Below are positions 9,656 through 18,829 of a stretch of DNA of 23,592 nt, piece by piece (within the stretch, counting starts at the first letter, position 1; every line of letters starts with the position of its first letter). The notes beneath the pieces are model-generated. The model worked only from the letters and a program-made list of their open reading frames with translations, was not told the origin of the DNA and did no database searches. Origin of the DNA: Chara braunii (taxonomy: Eukaryota; Streptophyta; Charophyceae; Charales; Characeae); contig BFEA01000528.1 of assembly GCA_003427395.1 (NCBI GenBank), positions 63,186 to 86,777 on the forward strand, given 5' to 3'. The position numbers and the translations under genes were made by a program.

Positions 9656-9842
9656 GGGAAGGTGACGGGTCGGGCTGGAGGGGGCCAGAGGAGGTCCGCG
9701 TGAGCGAAGGGCGTAAGGGGGGGTCCGCGGTAGAAAGCGGCGGACAACGCTAGCAAGGCTAGCGCGGGTGCCGTCAAAGGGGGAGGGGTGGTTCGGGTCC
9801 AGGGTGCCCGAATCGGACGGGAAAGTAGGGGGTTTTGAAGAA

Positions 9843-9879
9843 TCCTAAACCCTAGAAAAACCCTAAGAAAACCCTAACC
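9843..9879. promoter_or_regulatory. Telo-box-like cluster (AAACCCTA repeats)
   Basis: Four CCCTA or CCTAA motifs sit in 37 bp: AAACCCTAG, AAAACCCTAAG and AAAACCCTAACC, preceded by a CCTAAA. Telo-boxes are known cis elements in plant promoters and 5' leaders, and they also resemble the plant telomere repeat. Regulatory use here is inference. Confidence 0.45.
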
Positions 9880-10086
9880 GAAGTTTGAGTGGTAGGGTAG
9901 GGTACCGGTGACCTAATCAAGAAAATAAAATAGCAAGCATAGGGGAGAAGGCGGGAGAAAAAAAAATAAACAGCGAGATTTCGAGAGAAAAAATAAAAAT
10001 AATTAAGGAAATAGATAAATAATAAAAATAATTAAAAAAATAAAGAAATAAACTATGAAGAGAGAAATATTTATTTTTTTAGAATT

Positions 10087-10393
10087 TTCGGCAGCATTTC
10101 CCTACCCCCCATGGGGTCGAGAATGTGCCAAGGAAAAAGGAGAGACCAAGATAAGCACACTAGGTTTCAAACTGCTGCAAATTAAAATTTTTAGAAAATA
10201 AATAGATAAATAAATAAATAAGTAAATATGGATGAGGAGGTGGAGAGAAACTGAGTATCTGATTTTAAAAAATTTTGGCAGCATTTCGTTACCCCCATGG
10301 GGTCGAAGTGTGCCGAAAAAGACTAAGTAAGAGAAAAGCAGAAAATTTCGGCAGCACTTCGTCACCCCCACGGGGTCAAAATGTGTGCCGAAA
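10087..10393. repeat. Three copies of a ~46 bp palindromic hairpin unit
   Basis: Copies lie at about 10087-10133, 10273-10317 and 10346-10393. Each starts TTCGGCAGCA or close to it, has a CCCCC-A(T/C)-GGGG centre and ends TGTGCCGAA or close to it, so each folds on itself. Flanking sequence is partly repeated too: an AGACCAA-type segment and an AATAAATA-rich tail follow copies 1 and 3. Copy 3 has the best-paired arms. Confidence 0.8.
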
Positions 10394-10489
10394 GTAAGAA
10401 AGACCAACTCCTAGGCAGATTTAACAGTGCCGCAAAGAAATTCGAATTTCAGAATAAATAAAAAGAAAAATAAAATAAATCAAAAAAAT

Positions 10490-10910
10490 GAGAAAAGAAG
10501 GTGGGGAAGAAGATAATTCAATTTTTTTTTTTGGAAAAAGAGAAAAGATAAATCAAAAGAAAGATAGAAAGAAGAAGATCAGAAAAATTCGAAGTAAAGG
10601 GGGGGAGGGGAATGAAAAGTGAAGGAGAAAAGAGAGAAATAGGTGGGAGAGAGGAAAAATGGAGTGGGAGGTAGGGGGATGATGTGGTGGTAGTTGGGGG
10701 AGAGGAGGGTGAGAGAATGGGAGAGAGAGGGATGGGGAAAGGTGGAGAGGGATCAAGAAGCAAAGAAAAAAAAAGGAAAGAAAAGAAAATAACTGAAGAA
10801 AAGAGAGTAAAAGAGTGGGTGGTGGGAGAAAAGGTGGGGTGGAGAAGGTAAAAAGAGGAAGGAAAAGAGGCAGTGGAAGGTGGGTTAGTAGAGAGAGGGG
10901 AGAGAGAGAT
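10490..10910. repeat. Long purine/pyrimidine-asymmetric tract
   Basis: For about 420 bp the plus strand is overwhelmingly A and G, with only scattered T and C. The gypsy sense RNA would therefore be C/U-rich here. No protein is supported. Confidence 0.75.
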
Positions 10911-10911
10911 G

Positions 10912-11096
10912 ATACCTTGCCCTTGGAGTCTCCAAAGGCACAAGGTATATCAAGACCAGGAGGGTCTTGGCCTTCACTGCAGTAGCCAACTGGAGGAGGA
11001 AGGGGGGCTGAGATCTTGATCAGCCCCTACTAGCAGATCCAGGGTGTGCTATGTGAGCAGACCCTCACCACAGTAGAGCAGCCCCTGAAACAGGGG
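10912..11096. other. Cluster of four short stem-loops in the gypsy leader
   Basis: Stem 1 (10912-10948) has ATACCTTG/CAAGGTAT outer arms and a nested CCTTGGAG/CTCCAAAGG stem. Stem 2 (10951-10969) is CAAGACC/GGTCTTG. Stem 3 (11004-11027) is GGGGCTGA/TCAGCCCC. Stem 4 (11082-11096) is CCCCTG-AAA-CAGGGG. Stems 2 to 4 have perfect arms. Confidence 0.6.
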
Positions 11097-11177
11097 GTCT
11101 TCAAGTCCACAGCAAGCTGCCACATGGCACTGCAGGTGGCCACGTGCACATGCGACAGCAGCCAGGGGGGGGGGGGG

Positions 11178-11318
11178 NNNNNNNNNNNNNNNNNNNNNNN
11201 NNNNNNNNNNNNNNNNNNNNNNNNNNNNNNNNNNNNNNNNNNNNNNNNNNNNNNNNNNNNNNNNNNNNNNNNNNNNNNNNNNNNNNNNNNNNNNNNNNNN
11301 NNNNNNNNNNNNNNNNNN
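11178..11318. other. Assembly gap (141 N)
   Basis: The gap is preceded by a run of 13 G (11165-11177) and followed closely by a G-rich stretch. Any open frame spanning it is meaningless. Confidence 0.98.
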
Positions 11319-11336
11319 GCTCGCTGCTCGCTGGCC

Positions 11337-11358
11337 GGGGGGGTGGTGGGGGTGGGTG
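11337..11358 (+). other. G-quadruplex-type motif
   Basis: The runs G7, GG, G5, GGG and GGG are each separated by a single T. With the G13 run on the other side of the gap, this probably explains why the assembly broke here. Confidence 0.6.
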
Positions 11359-11696
11359 GGTAAATAGCCAGCACGACACCTCTTCAACACGAGTGTGCCG
11401 TACTACAAGGCCATGTATACATTGTGGTGGGTGTGTTATGAGGGTGGCTACGCACGCGCATAGCCCAACAGGTGCTTGGGTTCAAACCCCAGCCGCAGCA
11501 AGATCCTGGATTTTGATAATATAAATTCGAGAGCGGGGCAAAGCAGCAGGGCACGTGGCGCATGTGCGTGTGTGTGTGGTGGCGGCCTTAGCCTTGGCGC
11601 TTGACGCCAGTTCCCTTTTCGCCACGTGTCGCTCTCCTGCTGCTGCACCTTTTTTCCCTCTATTTTCGCCGAAAACAGCCAGCAGGGACCGTTCCC

Positions 11697-11708
11697 GCTC
11701 CGATACCA
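11697..11708 (-). other. Primer-binding site, initiator tRNA-Met type
   Basis: The minus strand reads TGGTATCGGAGC, one mismatch from the TGGTATCAGAGC site used by many plant LTR retrotransposons. It lies one base inside the LTR end at 11710, as expected for the start of minus-strand DNA synthesis. Confidence 0.75.
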
Positions 11709-11709
11709 A

Positions 11710-11998
11710 TGTAGCGGACCCACCAGGTGTGGTGCTCCGCCTGGGATGATGATGGAGATGGAGGATGAGGGAGGAGCGAGATGGCACAACGCGGCTCCCA
11801 TGCAAGACTCCAGCGCACGTACTCCAAAACTGTGCGAATGTAGAATGAGGCAGAATACAGACAACAACTGGGGTATACCCCAACAGACTGACGGGACTGA
11901 ACTGGACTGGTTGGTACCGAAAGAGGTACCGGCCTGGACTAGACTGCCCCGAATACAACACAGGCCTGTGAGAACAGGCCAACCAGAGGTCCGCTACA
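11710..11998 (-). repeat. 5' LTR (289 bp)
   Basis: It is bounded by the short inverted ends TGTAGCGGACC and GGTCCGCTACA, with a PBS directly next to the inner end. It resembles the block at 1798-2039. The 3' flank on the plus strand (11999-12020) is a diverged form of the 22 bp motif that also abuts the other LTR-like block. Confidence 0.72.
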
Positions 11999-12020
11999 AG
12001 ATGGCTTGCCTCCAAGATGT

Positions 12021-12333
12021 TCGTCTTCATCAACGCCAGTCGTGAGCCCCGCCTCCGCGGTGCATGCTCTCGTTTAACGGTGCGCTGTGAACATTTCTGT
12101 ACACACACCCCTCTGCGCACTCCCCCGCCCTTGATCGCTTTCATCCACTGCCCCTCACCAAAACTTCGACATGAATGATGATATCTTTGTTTTTGTTTTT
12201 GTTTTCTTTTTACCATGTTGTCATTTCATTACGATAGAAATATGCAAGTGGGGCGGGGGTCCTCACAATTCCACCCGGGGTAACCTTTGGCAGCCTTAGC
12301 CAGTTTCGCTTATTACCAAATAACCAACAAATT
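12021..12333. other. No gene seen
   Basis: Mixed composition with a TTTTTG-repeat patch near 12190-12210. I recognise nothing coding. Confidence 0.5.
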
Positions 12334-12343
12334 AAAAGGCTAG

Positions 12344-12392
12344 CCCGTCTAGTATCCCACCTGTACAACAACCTGGGCTTCAAAAAAAGAAA
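12344..12392 (+). mobile_element. 49 bp 5'-truncated retro-insertion with target-site duplication
   Basis: A body ending CAACAACCTGGGCTT plus an A-rich tail is flanked by perfect 10 bp repeats AAAAGGCTAG at 12334-12343 and 12393-12402. This is the structure left by LINE-machinery priming at an A-rich target. The body matches, with one mismatch over about 36 bp, the 3' end of the element at 20203-20238 on the other strand. It is therefore a severely truncated copy of that family. Confidence 0.75.
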
Positions 12393-12402
12393 AAAAGGCT
12401 AG

Positions 12403-12737
12403 TTGTATCATTCCTACTCATTTTTACTCTCGGCTATCCATTCCTAACCTTTTCTACCAGACATCTTCCCTACGTGTACACACCTACTATGGTCTGAACC
12501 CGGATCAGTACGACTGCGGGAACCTTAGTTCCTATAGGTTCTATGACACTCTCCCTCCCTACCCAACACGTTTGTAGTCTACTGTGACGACCAACTGGAA
12601 CCGATTGCACCTGGTTCTGCGTACATTTATCCCCACTATCTCCTACTCATGCACCCACTCCCAGCAACTCCCCCTCCCAGCATCACCCCTCCCTCTACTA
12701 TCTCTCTAACCATTGTCACATCCCTAACTTATACCCT
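12403..12737. other. No gene seen; possible LINE 3' flank
   Basis: Pyrimidine-leaning sequence on the plus strand without a convincing protein. It could be the 3' untranslated end of the minus-strand LINE that starts just above. Confidence 0.4.
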
Positions 12738-13262
12738 CTAATCATAGCCAACCCACCAGGCATTGCCCAGGTTTCTGTAAACCACTTCTCCTCTGCGCAT
12801 CTGCTCCCTTTCAGAACTTTTCTTCTTTAATCCGCTTCGATTTCTGTTTTCAATAACAATTTGAACAGTCTCTCGGCATGAACCTAGTCCAACTCCTGTC
12901 CCTGTAAGCGCCTTCCATTCCTGCCCGTCCAAATTAACCACATCATAATAGCTCGGCCCACCTGAGCTATGTAACCCTATCCTTTTTCGGGTGAGATGCT
13001 TTCCGGCAGGAATTCGTGGATGACCCAACTCGCTCCTCTGCATGAGGCGTCGCCTAACATTCTGGTCCAATGTTGGAACCACCGGTTCCACCACTTCTGT
13101 GATCTTGGGCAATCTCACCAAAGGTGGGTCATTGTTTCAAATGGCCAGGTACTACGGTCACAGTTCAGTCTGACGTTCATTCCTCTGCTTCCCAACCAAT
13201 GAGCAGAAGGTACAACGATGTGCGGTTGTAGCCAGAGTAGAGATGCGAATGTCTATCAAGGC
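12738..13262 (-). pseudogene. LINE ORF2 C-terminal fragment (zf-RVT region)
   Basis: On the minus strand a zinc-binding zf-RVT module is recognisable in two frames: HRCTFC (Cys codons within 13203-13214), then ETMTHLW, a TGA at 13115-13117, and DCPRSQKWWNRWFQHW. The reading continues in another frame as a C-terminal region with GPSYYDVVNLDGQEWKAL. zf-RVT follows the reverse transcriptase in plant L1-type LINEs and in the plus-strand LINE next door. The fragment stops near 13262, where the plus-strand LINE begins. It is frameshifted and non-functional. The open frame at 12738-13121 is only partly in the true frame. Confidence 0.65.
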
Positions 13263-13273
13263 ATCAAGCACAA

Positions 13274-16200
13274 TTGGTTCCACAGTTTTGTCATATTTCT
13301 CTCAGTCACGAACCACAAGCCATGGAATCGGATCCGGCCGTGTCCACTGCTCGTTGCACCAAGATAACATATGACTTTTACAAAGACCTTTTTGCCTCGC
13401 ACGTTGACAGATCAGACTCATGGTACCACGATCGTCAACTAAAAGAATTTTTGGAACCAGTAAATAAGTCATTGACATCTGAACACCGTGATTCTTTAGA
13501 GGGCCCAATCTCCAAGAAGGAAATCTGAACTGCCCTTCTGCAAATGAAGGAGGAAAAGGCACCAGGGATTGATGGCTTCCCCAAAGAACTTTGGGAGACC
13601 ACATGGGACTTCCTGAGTCAGGACATCATGGACTTCTATAAAGAAGTATGGCTCACGGGCGAGATGGGTGAAAGGGTGGGGCAAGGAGTATTGACCCTCC
13701 TATATAAAAAGGGGGATAAAATGAATATTAGAAACTACCGCCCTGTCACACTTCTCACAGTAATATACAAAATGTTGTCTAAAGCCTTAGCTAACAGAAT
13801 GATCATCGTAATGGAAGACATCATCCATCCCTCTCAATATACAAGAGAATATTCTTTTAATCCATGAGGTACTCCAACTCACAAGACACTTTCGTCAAAA
13901 AACATCGTTGGTCTTTATCGACTTCGAAAAGGCTAACGATCACGTGGACTGATTGTTCTTAGATAAATGCCTGGAAAAAATGAATTTTGGACCGGACTTC
14001 AGATGCTGGGTTCAGATCCTGCACCAGAATGCAACCACCTGCATTCAAGTTAATGGGTGCATGGCACCACCCCTACGCCTGGAACGTCCGGTCCGCCAAG
14101 GGGACCCAATTTCCCCCTTCCTAATTTTGGTCATCATGGAAGCACTAGCTGCCAACCTCCGGGCAAACAAGAACATTACCAAAATCCGAGTCACACACAT
14201 CCCGGAGGAGGCAATTCCGGTGTGCTCCCTCTTTGCGGATGATCTCACTATCTTGGAAGAAGCCACACACAACAACATGGAGGAAATCCAGCAAATGATG
14301 GAAGAGTTTGTCAAGGTTTCCGACATGACAGTCAACTGGGGGAGCAAAACTCAAGGATGGTGGATTCATTATCAAGGGGAACGCCCCCCCGAGTCACCAC
14401 GTATTAAATGGATGCCTTTAGAGACCCCAGTAAGAATTCTTGGGGTTTCCATGACCACTGAGGGACGCCCACCAATCAACGATGAATGGATTAGCGCCCC
14501 GGTACGACAAAAAATAGATAACTGGAGAAATAAGCACACATCCCTCTTTGGCCGCGCCTTAGTAATTAACAACGTGGTCTTGACAACATTATGGTACAAA
14601 TCGCTACTGTGGCCACTAAGCAAAACAGCGTTAAGAAGCTTAAAGAGAAAGGCAGCAGCTTTCCTATGGAGGGGGGACGGCGAAAAGAACAACGTGATCA
14701 GCCGCGTGGCGTGAGATTCTATTATCCAACCTAAGGCAGGGGGAGGCTTGGGAATAATCGACCCAGCCACGCAAGTGCAAGCACTATGACTAAAATGGAT
14801 TAAAAAACTCATTTTCGCCCCTCAGTGTCTGTGGTGTGCATTGGCTCAGGAACATCTAGCCCGACTGACCCAGAAGCCCCCCAAACTACTCACCCGCTTA
14901 TATGGCTGGAGGACCGATTCTGGACAATCCCGCGCAAGCTCCCCCGAGGAAGGGAGGGGCTGGACGGAGGCGACCAGATTCTGGACAACTTCTGGCCATC
15001 CTTGCTAGAGACCTGGCGCAAACTCCCGCTTCCAGACAAAATCTATCTTGACCGTTGGGAGGAAGTCTATTGGCAACCCCTTTTTGGAAACCGATGGGTG
15101 ACCAACTTGAGTGGTTGTATCATGATAAGCTCAGCCTTGCCTTGGAAAAGCTGGGTAAAGAGAGGGGTGCACAGGTTTGGGGATCTCTGGGACAATGATA
15201 GAAGGGGCTGGAAAACAGGAGACCAAATGCGAGGAATCCTACGATACTGCCACCACGTAGAGGAGCATTTGGATAACCTGATTGAAGCTATCCCGTTGGC
15301 ATGGTACCAAATCCTTAAACAAGGCCCCTCCTTAAAAGAAGGGGACTGGGTAGCAAGCACGGAGTCTCCTCAAAAGATAGGTCAGATACACATGGTTTCA
15401 CCCCAGACTGTCCTGGTTGAACACTACACAATCACTAAAACTGACACCCTCTAAGGTAGCAAAGCCCCCCTCGAATGGAAAGAGAGAGCATATGTGTATC
15501 GAGTGAGAGTTTTAGAAGAGAAAGGACAGAGGGTGGTGATCCAACCCTTCAAATCAATCCAAGACTTGACTCTGGACATAGCAGAATGGACATGGGAACC
15601 CCCCGAGCAGAGGGGAGGCCCCAAAGCAGGTCACATCAGCCTACACCAGCTGTCGGTCAAATCAACCTATAAAATGCTCAGACCTAAAAGACGGTTGAGA
15701 GACATAGTAAACAACCGATGGGCTAGACACCGAAATGTGGATCGCTCCCTTCTGACTCCAATTAAATGGTTCCAAGAACAGAAAGCAAAACCCAAGAAAA
15801 TCACTTCCCTGCAGTGGCAGATTGCCCACCGCTGTCTGCCAACAAATGAGTGGTTGACCGACTGTACTAATTTAGAACAAAAAAGGCTGCTGCTTCCGTG
15901 GTGCCAACGGTGTCAGAGCCTTTTCCCTTTCTACAAGAAGGCAGGAACCATCAAACACATATTCATGCAATGCCCGATTGCCCAGTTTATATGGAGATGG
16001 TAGGATCGCATATGGAGAAAGATGGAATCTGCAATTCCCTGGCCCCGGTCTTGGCAAGCCATATTGGCCGACCATTGGCCACAGGCAGAAGCAGCCACGA
16101 CCTTCGTAGAGAATATGTACAGACTTGGAAGGAAAGCGGTGATATGAGCACTTTGGTGGCAGAGATGCACGCTGGCTATGGAAAAGGTGAGAGTAGAGGA

Positions 16201-16549
16201 GCCAAAAATCACCGAACAGATTCAGCAGCAGGTACATTTCTAACTCACACAAAGGTGACTAGACACAAAAGCACAGTTAGACCTCTTTAAACAAGTAGGA
16301 GATGTTAGGAGACGGATCACAACATTTCGCACGGACTGGGTGGGAGGGGAGAGAGAAGGATGTATTGCAAGAGTAGAATGGAGCGGAGATAGGGGAGAGG
16401 GACAGAGGGACTTGGAAGAGATGAGAGACTACCGCCTAAGCTTCAAAGACTGGACAAACATAGAACCCTCATTCCCACGTCGCTCCCCCGCTGATTTTCC
16501 AGACCCTTTCCCACCCCATGCTCTTTCCCTGGTAGAGATCATGTCATGA
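13274..16549 (+). pseudogene. 5'-truncated L1-like LINE ORF2 (RT plus zf-RVT), decayed
   Basis: This would be the reverse transcriptase of a non-LTR retrotransposon, priming cDNA at nicked target DNA. The pre-RT linker (DFYKDLFASHVD) leads into RT: KAPGIDGFPKELW, NYRPVTLLTVIYKMLSKALANRM, FIDFEKAN, RQGDPISPFL, catalytic FADD at 14232-14243, and GRALVINNVVLTTLWY. A downstream conserved region contains WVKRGVHRFGDLW. The zf-RVT has Cys at 15902 and 15911, His at 15956 and Cys at 15971. The endonuclease and ORF1 are absent. The frame runs 13274-13867, shifts for about 13868-14870, then returns to the end. Stops include TGA 13526, TGA 13950, TGA 14712, TGA 14787, TAA 15452, TAG 16001, TGA 16145, TAA 16241 and TGA 16256. 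The usual Gly-Phe motif after SQY near 13850 is deleted. Confidence 0.88.
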
Positions 16550-17079
16550 ATGATAAAATCCTGTAACCCAGTTTTCTACACATTCTTACTCATACAAGGA
16601 ACTCCTCCCTGGAGCCCCCCGGGGAGGTTTTTCTTCTGCTAACAACCATTTTTCCTTCTTTTCGCTGCTCAGTGAACCCCCCCTTCTACGGATTGGGGGT
16701 CAATGCTGGCAGCCTGAGCACTCTAAACAAGAAAGTATGGGGGACTGGGAGGGGGAGGGGGCTACTAGTGTGTATCAGTAGGTATCCGGCGTCGAGTTCA
16801 GGGTGAAGAGGTTCCCCTTTCCTTCCAAATATCCTGCTCAGTCAATCCCCTGGATCCCAGGATAATCAATGCTGGCAGGGACCCCCCCTGTAACTGTGTT
16901 TTTTTTTTTTCTGATGTACACTATATCCAATCTGTATATGGGACGCTGGACCCGTTTTCCAGCAGGTGATGCTCCCCACCAATAGATGGAGCCTCTCCCC
17001 AGGTGCTAGTGGTGTCTGCTCTTATCAGCACCACTAACACTGGCGGGGGCATGTTTAACAGTCGGTGTTTACAGTACTG
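16550..17079 (+). other. Presumed LINE 3' untranslated region and junction
   Basis: No confident gene. A loose direct repeat (CTGCTCAGT...CAATGCTGGCAG) occurs at about 16668-16712 and 16829-16877. A hairpin at about 17000-17042 pairs GTGCTAGTGGTG with CACCACTAACAC, and a T12 run lies near 16900. There is no clean poly(A) tail. The minus strand is open for about 50 codons below 17060, but I recognise no family in it. Confidence 0.4.
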
Positions 17080-17890
17080 GCTGAGCTCATTCCTACCGAT
17101 CGATTAGCTTGGAGAACATCTTTTCCTTGGGATTAGGTCTTGATCTTACGAGCTTGGTTGACCGGTGTTTTATATCGAAAATTGTTTCAGCACCTGCTTT
17201 CCATCCCCACATTAGAGGATCTATTCACAACTTATGTTTGGCTATTTCTCCTGCAACCAATTTGTAGACAACCGGTTCCCCTCTTCCTTGGAGCTTGACC
17301 GCTCTCACACGGACTTCTATATCTCTCAGGCCTAGTCTGGTGGTGGTTATGTATAACACTAGGATATCACTGTGGTCGTTGGACCTACCATACTCCTATA
17401 CCGTGCATCTCCCACTACCATCTTCATTCCAACTCTTCAGTAAAACAAACGTAGGGGTGTCTTGAGTTGATACCGTTTTCAGCCATGTACCCGGGGGGTT
17501 GATTCCTTCTGGACCCAACATCTTCTTCCAATCTTCAGATATGGCTTCAATGAGGTGGTTTTTTCTTTCTTCTTGCAGCGGTAGTTGTCTAAGTTTAGAT
17601 CGTAGTTGGGCTGGGGACTGCCACTGATTCGTGGTGGTTTCCCACAGATCCCCTACCACTGTCACTCCCCTTTGTACCCACTTTTGCCCGAAGTTCCCCG
17701 CACTTGAAGCTGCTGAGAAGCAATGGCCTTCCCGGTTGCAGATCAAGTAGTTGTCAAAGAGGGGTTGGTTCATCACTTCCACTTTTATCTGAGGTTGAGC
17801 TCTTACGTCTGGTTTGGTCTTCTTCCAGGCTGCCACCACGTTCCTCCAAAACCTTGATTTTTTATCCTTCTGTTGAGAAATGAGTCATCA
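17080..17890 (-). pseudogene. LINE ORF2 middle fragment, minus strand
   Basis: The open part (17839-17396) reads KSRFWRNVVAAWKKTKPDV, then QPLFDNYLI, WVQRGVTVVGDLWE and NHLIEAISEDWKKMLGP. It aligns with the same region of the plus-strand LINE (FWPSLLETWRKLPL, QPLFGN, WVKRGVHRFGDLWD, NLIEAIPLAW). After a TAG at 17396-17398 the same frame goes on (IEVRVRAVKLQGRGEPVVYKL, WGWKAG, FDIKHRSTKLVR) to about 17080, with further stops at 17225, 17093 and 17087. It ends just before where the zf-RVT module would start, and that module is present as the separate piece at 12738-13262. Confidence 0.75.
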
Positions 17891-18417
17891 TTAATGCAGC
17901 CCAAACATCAGAAGTTATGCTCAAGCCCCACTCTTTTTGTACTACGCACTCAGCAAGGAGACACCAGTCTGGGGCTGCATCTGCTTTTGCCGCCTTCTGC
18001 AACCAGCTGGATGAGCACCCTTAAGCCACCAGTTCACAGACCCCTACTATTCACCAAAAATGCTGAAGGTTCGGAGCGAAAAGTGTGGTGGGCCCAAAAA
18101 ATATCGATTGAAAGCGAAATTGGAAAAAAAAAAAGGAAAACAAATGAGAAACTGGGCTTGACTGCACTATATACTCAGACGTCCTCCCTTGCTGGCAGGG
18201 AACTAATCTTAGAAAGAAACAAAAGCAGAAAAAAAGAGGAAAACAAAGACGGTCAGTCATTTCTCGTTTGGAGTGCCTACAGCACTCTTAGGTGGGGCGC
18301 TCAGGTCGGGATATCTGTGTTGCCTGCCGGTGATGACGGATGTTCGTCTGAGTGACTCCCTGGCTCAACGGGTGGTGGGAACCGGCAGTCTGTGGTGTTC
18401 AATTGTGATGTGAGTAG
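17891..18417. other. No gene seen; contains the CCCCTACTATTCACC motif
   Basis: The 15-mer at 18041-18055 is identical to 701-715. An A-rich patch follows at 18120-18145. A 160-codon open frame on the plus strand (17873-18355) has no recognisable domain, and I treat it as chance. Confidence 0.4.
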
Positions 18418-18419
18418 GT

Positions 18420-18788
18420 GATGTGCCTCTTTGTTCTGTGTTGGATGTGTGGACTGCCTCGTCTGTACTCCGCTGCTGCCTTGCTGCGTGTCCCGCTTGC
18501 TTTGCATGCGGTACTCTTCAAGCTGCTGTGTTTGCTGTGTGGTGTGGCTGTGTTGTTGGTGTTGCCTCACACTTCACTGCTCCGCTGCCTTGCCGTCCTT
18601 CCCCTGGCCGTGACTTCCTTGTCCTTTGCTTGTGCACCTTGTAGTTTGGTCGCCTTGTGTTGCCCTGTGCTTCACCGCATGGTTGCTTGCTGCTCATCTG
18701 CTCGCCCTGTTGTCCCTTGCAGTGTTGTTGCCTTGTGCTTCACTGCGTGATTGCCGCGATGCATGTCCTGTGAGCCGTGTCGTTCCTT
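18420..18788. repeat. GCTT/TTGC-rich degenerate repeat region
   Basis: Two 28 bp copies of a GTTGCC-TGTGCTTCAC type segment lie at 18659-18686 and 18727-18754, with about 25 matching positions. The surrounding sequence is a looser mix of CTGCTGC, TTGC and GTGTT words. Long open frames here are Leu/Cys-rich products of that composition. Confidence 0.6.
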
Positions 18789-18790
18789 GC

Positions 18791-18829
18791 ACAGAGAGAC
18801 AGAGAGACAGAGAGACAGAGACACACACA

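Larger units (their letters stand above)
9656..11696 (-). other. Long gypsy 5' leader (non-coding)
   Basis: About 2 kb lie between the PBS and the gag ATG. Reading away from the PBS it holds a G-rich patch and assembly gap, four short hairpins (10912-11096), a long pyrimidine-rich tract in the sense RNA (10490-10910), three copies of a palindromic unit (10087-10393), an AT-rich stretch (9920-10080) and telo-box-like repeats (9843-9879). The open frames seen here are low-complexity and I do not believe them. The leader assignment depends on the PBS at 11697 belonging to the same element as gag. Confidence 0.5.
1798..11998 (-). mobile_element. Degenerate Ty3/gypsy chromovirus LTR retrotransposon
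   Basis: On the minus strand the order is LTR, PBS, leader, gag, protease, RT, RNase H, integrase, chromodomain, non-coding tail, LTR-like block. The gag to protease to RT to integrase order with a C-terminal chromodomain is diagnostic of chromoviruses. Coding parts run from 9655 down to 3182 and are broken by at least six in-frame stops and several frameshifts, so this copy is inactive. The internal coding order is certain. The outer limits are inferred from the two related LTR-like blocks, which differ more than the fairly well preserved coding region would suggest. One or both blocks may belong to a relative. Confidence 0.65.

Noticed and set aside
10518-10943. 141-codon Ser/Pro/Phe-rich open frame on the minus strand
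   Set aside because: It is a by-product of the purine/pyrimidine-asymmetric tract, with no domain.
11466-11500. tRNA-like T arm with a GGTTCAAACCC B box
   Set aside because: No A box at suitable spacing and no cloverleaf. It is a common chance match.
11030-11524. Open frames across the N gap
   Set aside because: They contain unknown residues for most of their length and have no meaning.
16598-16632. CCTCC...GGAGG hairpin followed by T run as an intrinsic terminator
   Set aside because: This is a eukaryotic retroelement tail. Bacterial-type termination does not apply and the stem is short with a C/G-run loop.
18418-18750. Leu/Cys-rich open frames resembling a membrane protein
   Set aside because: Several overlapping frames are open at once because of CTGCTGC/TTGC repeats. 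None has membrane-protein topology or a conserved motif.
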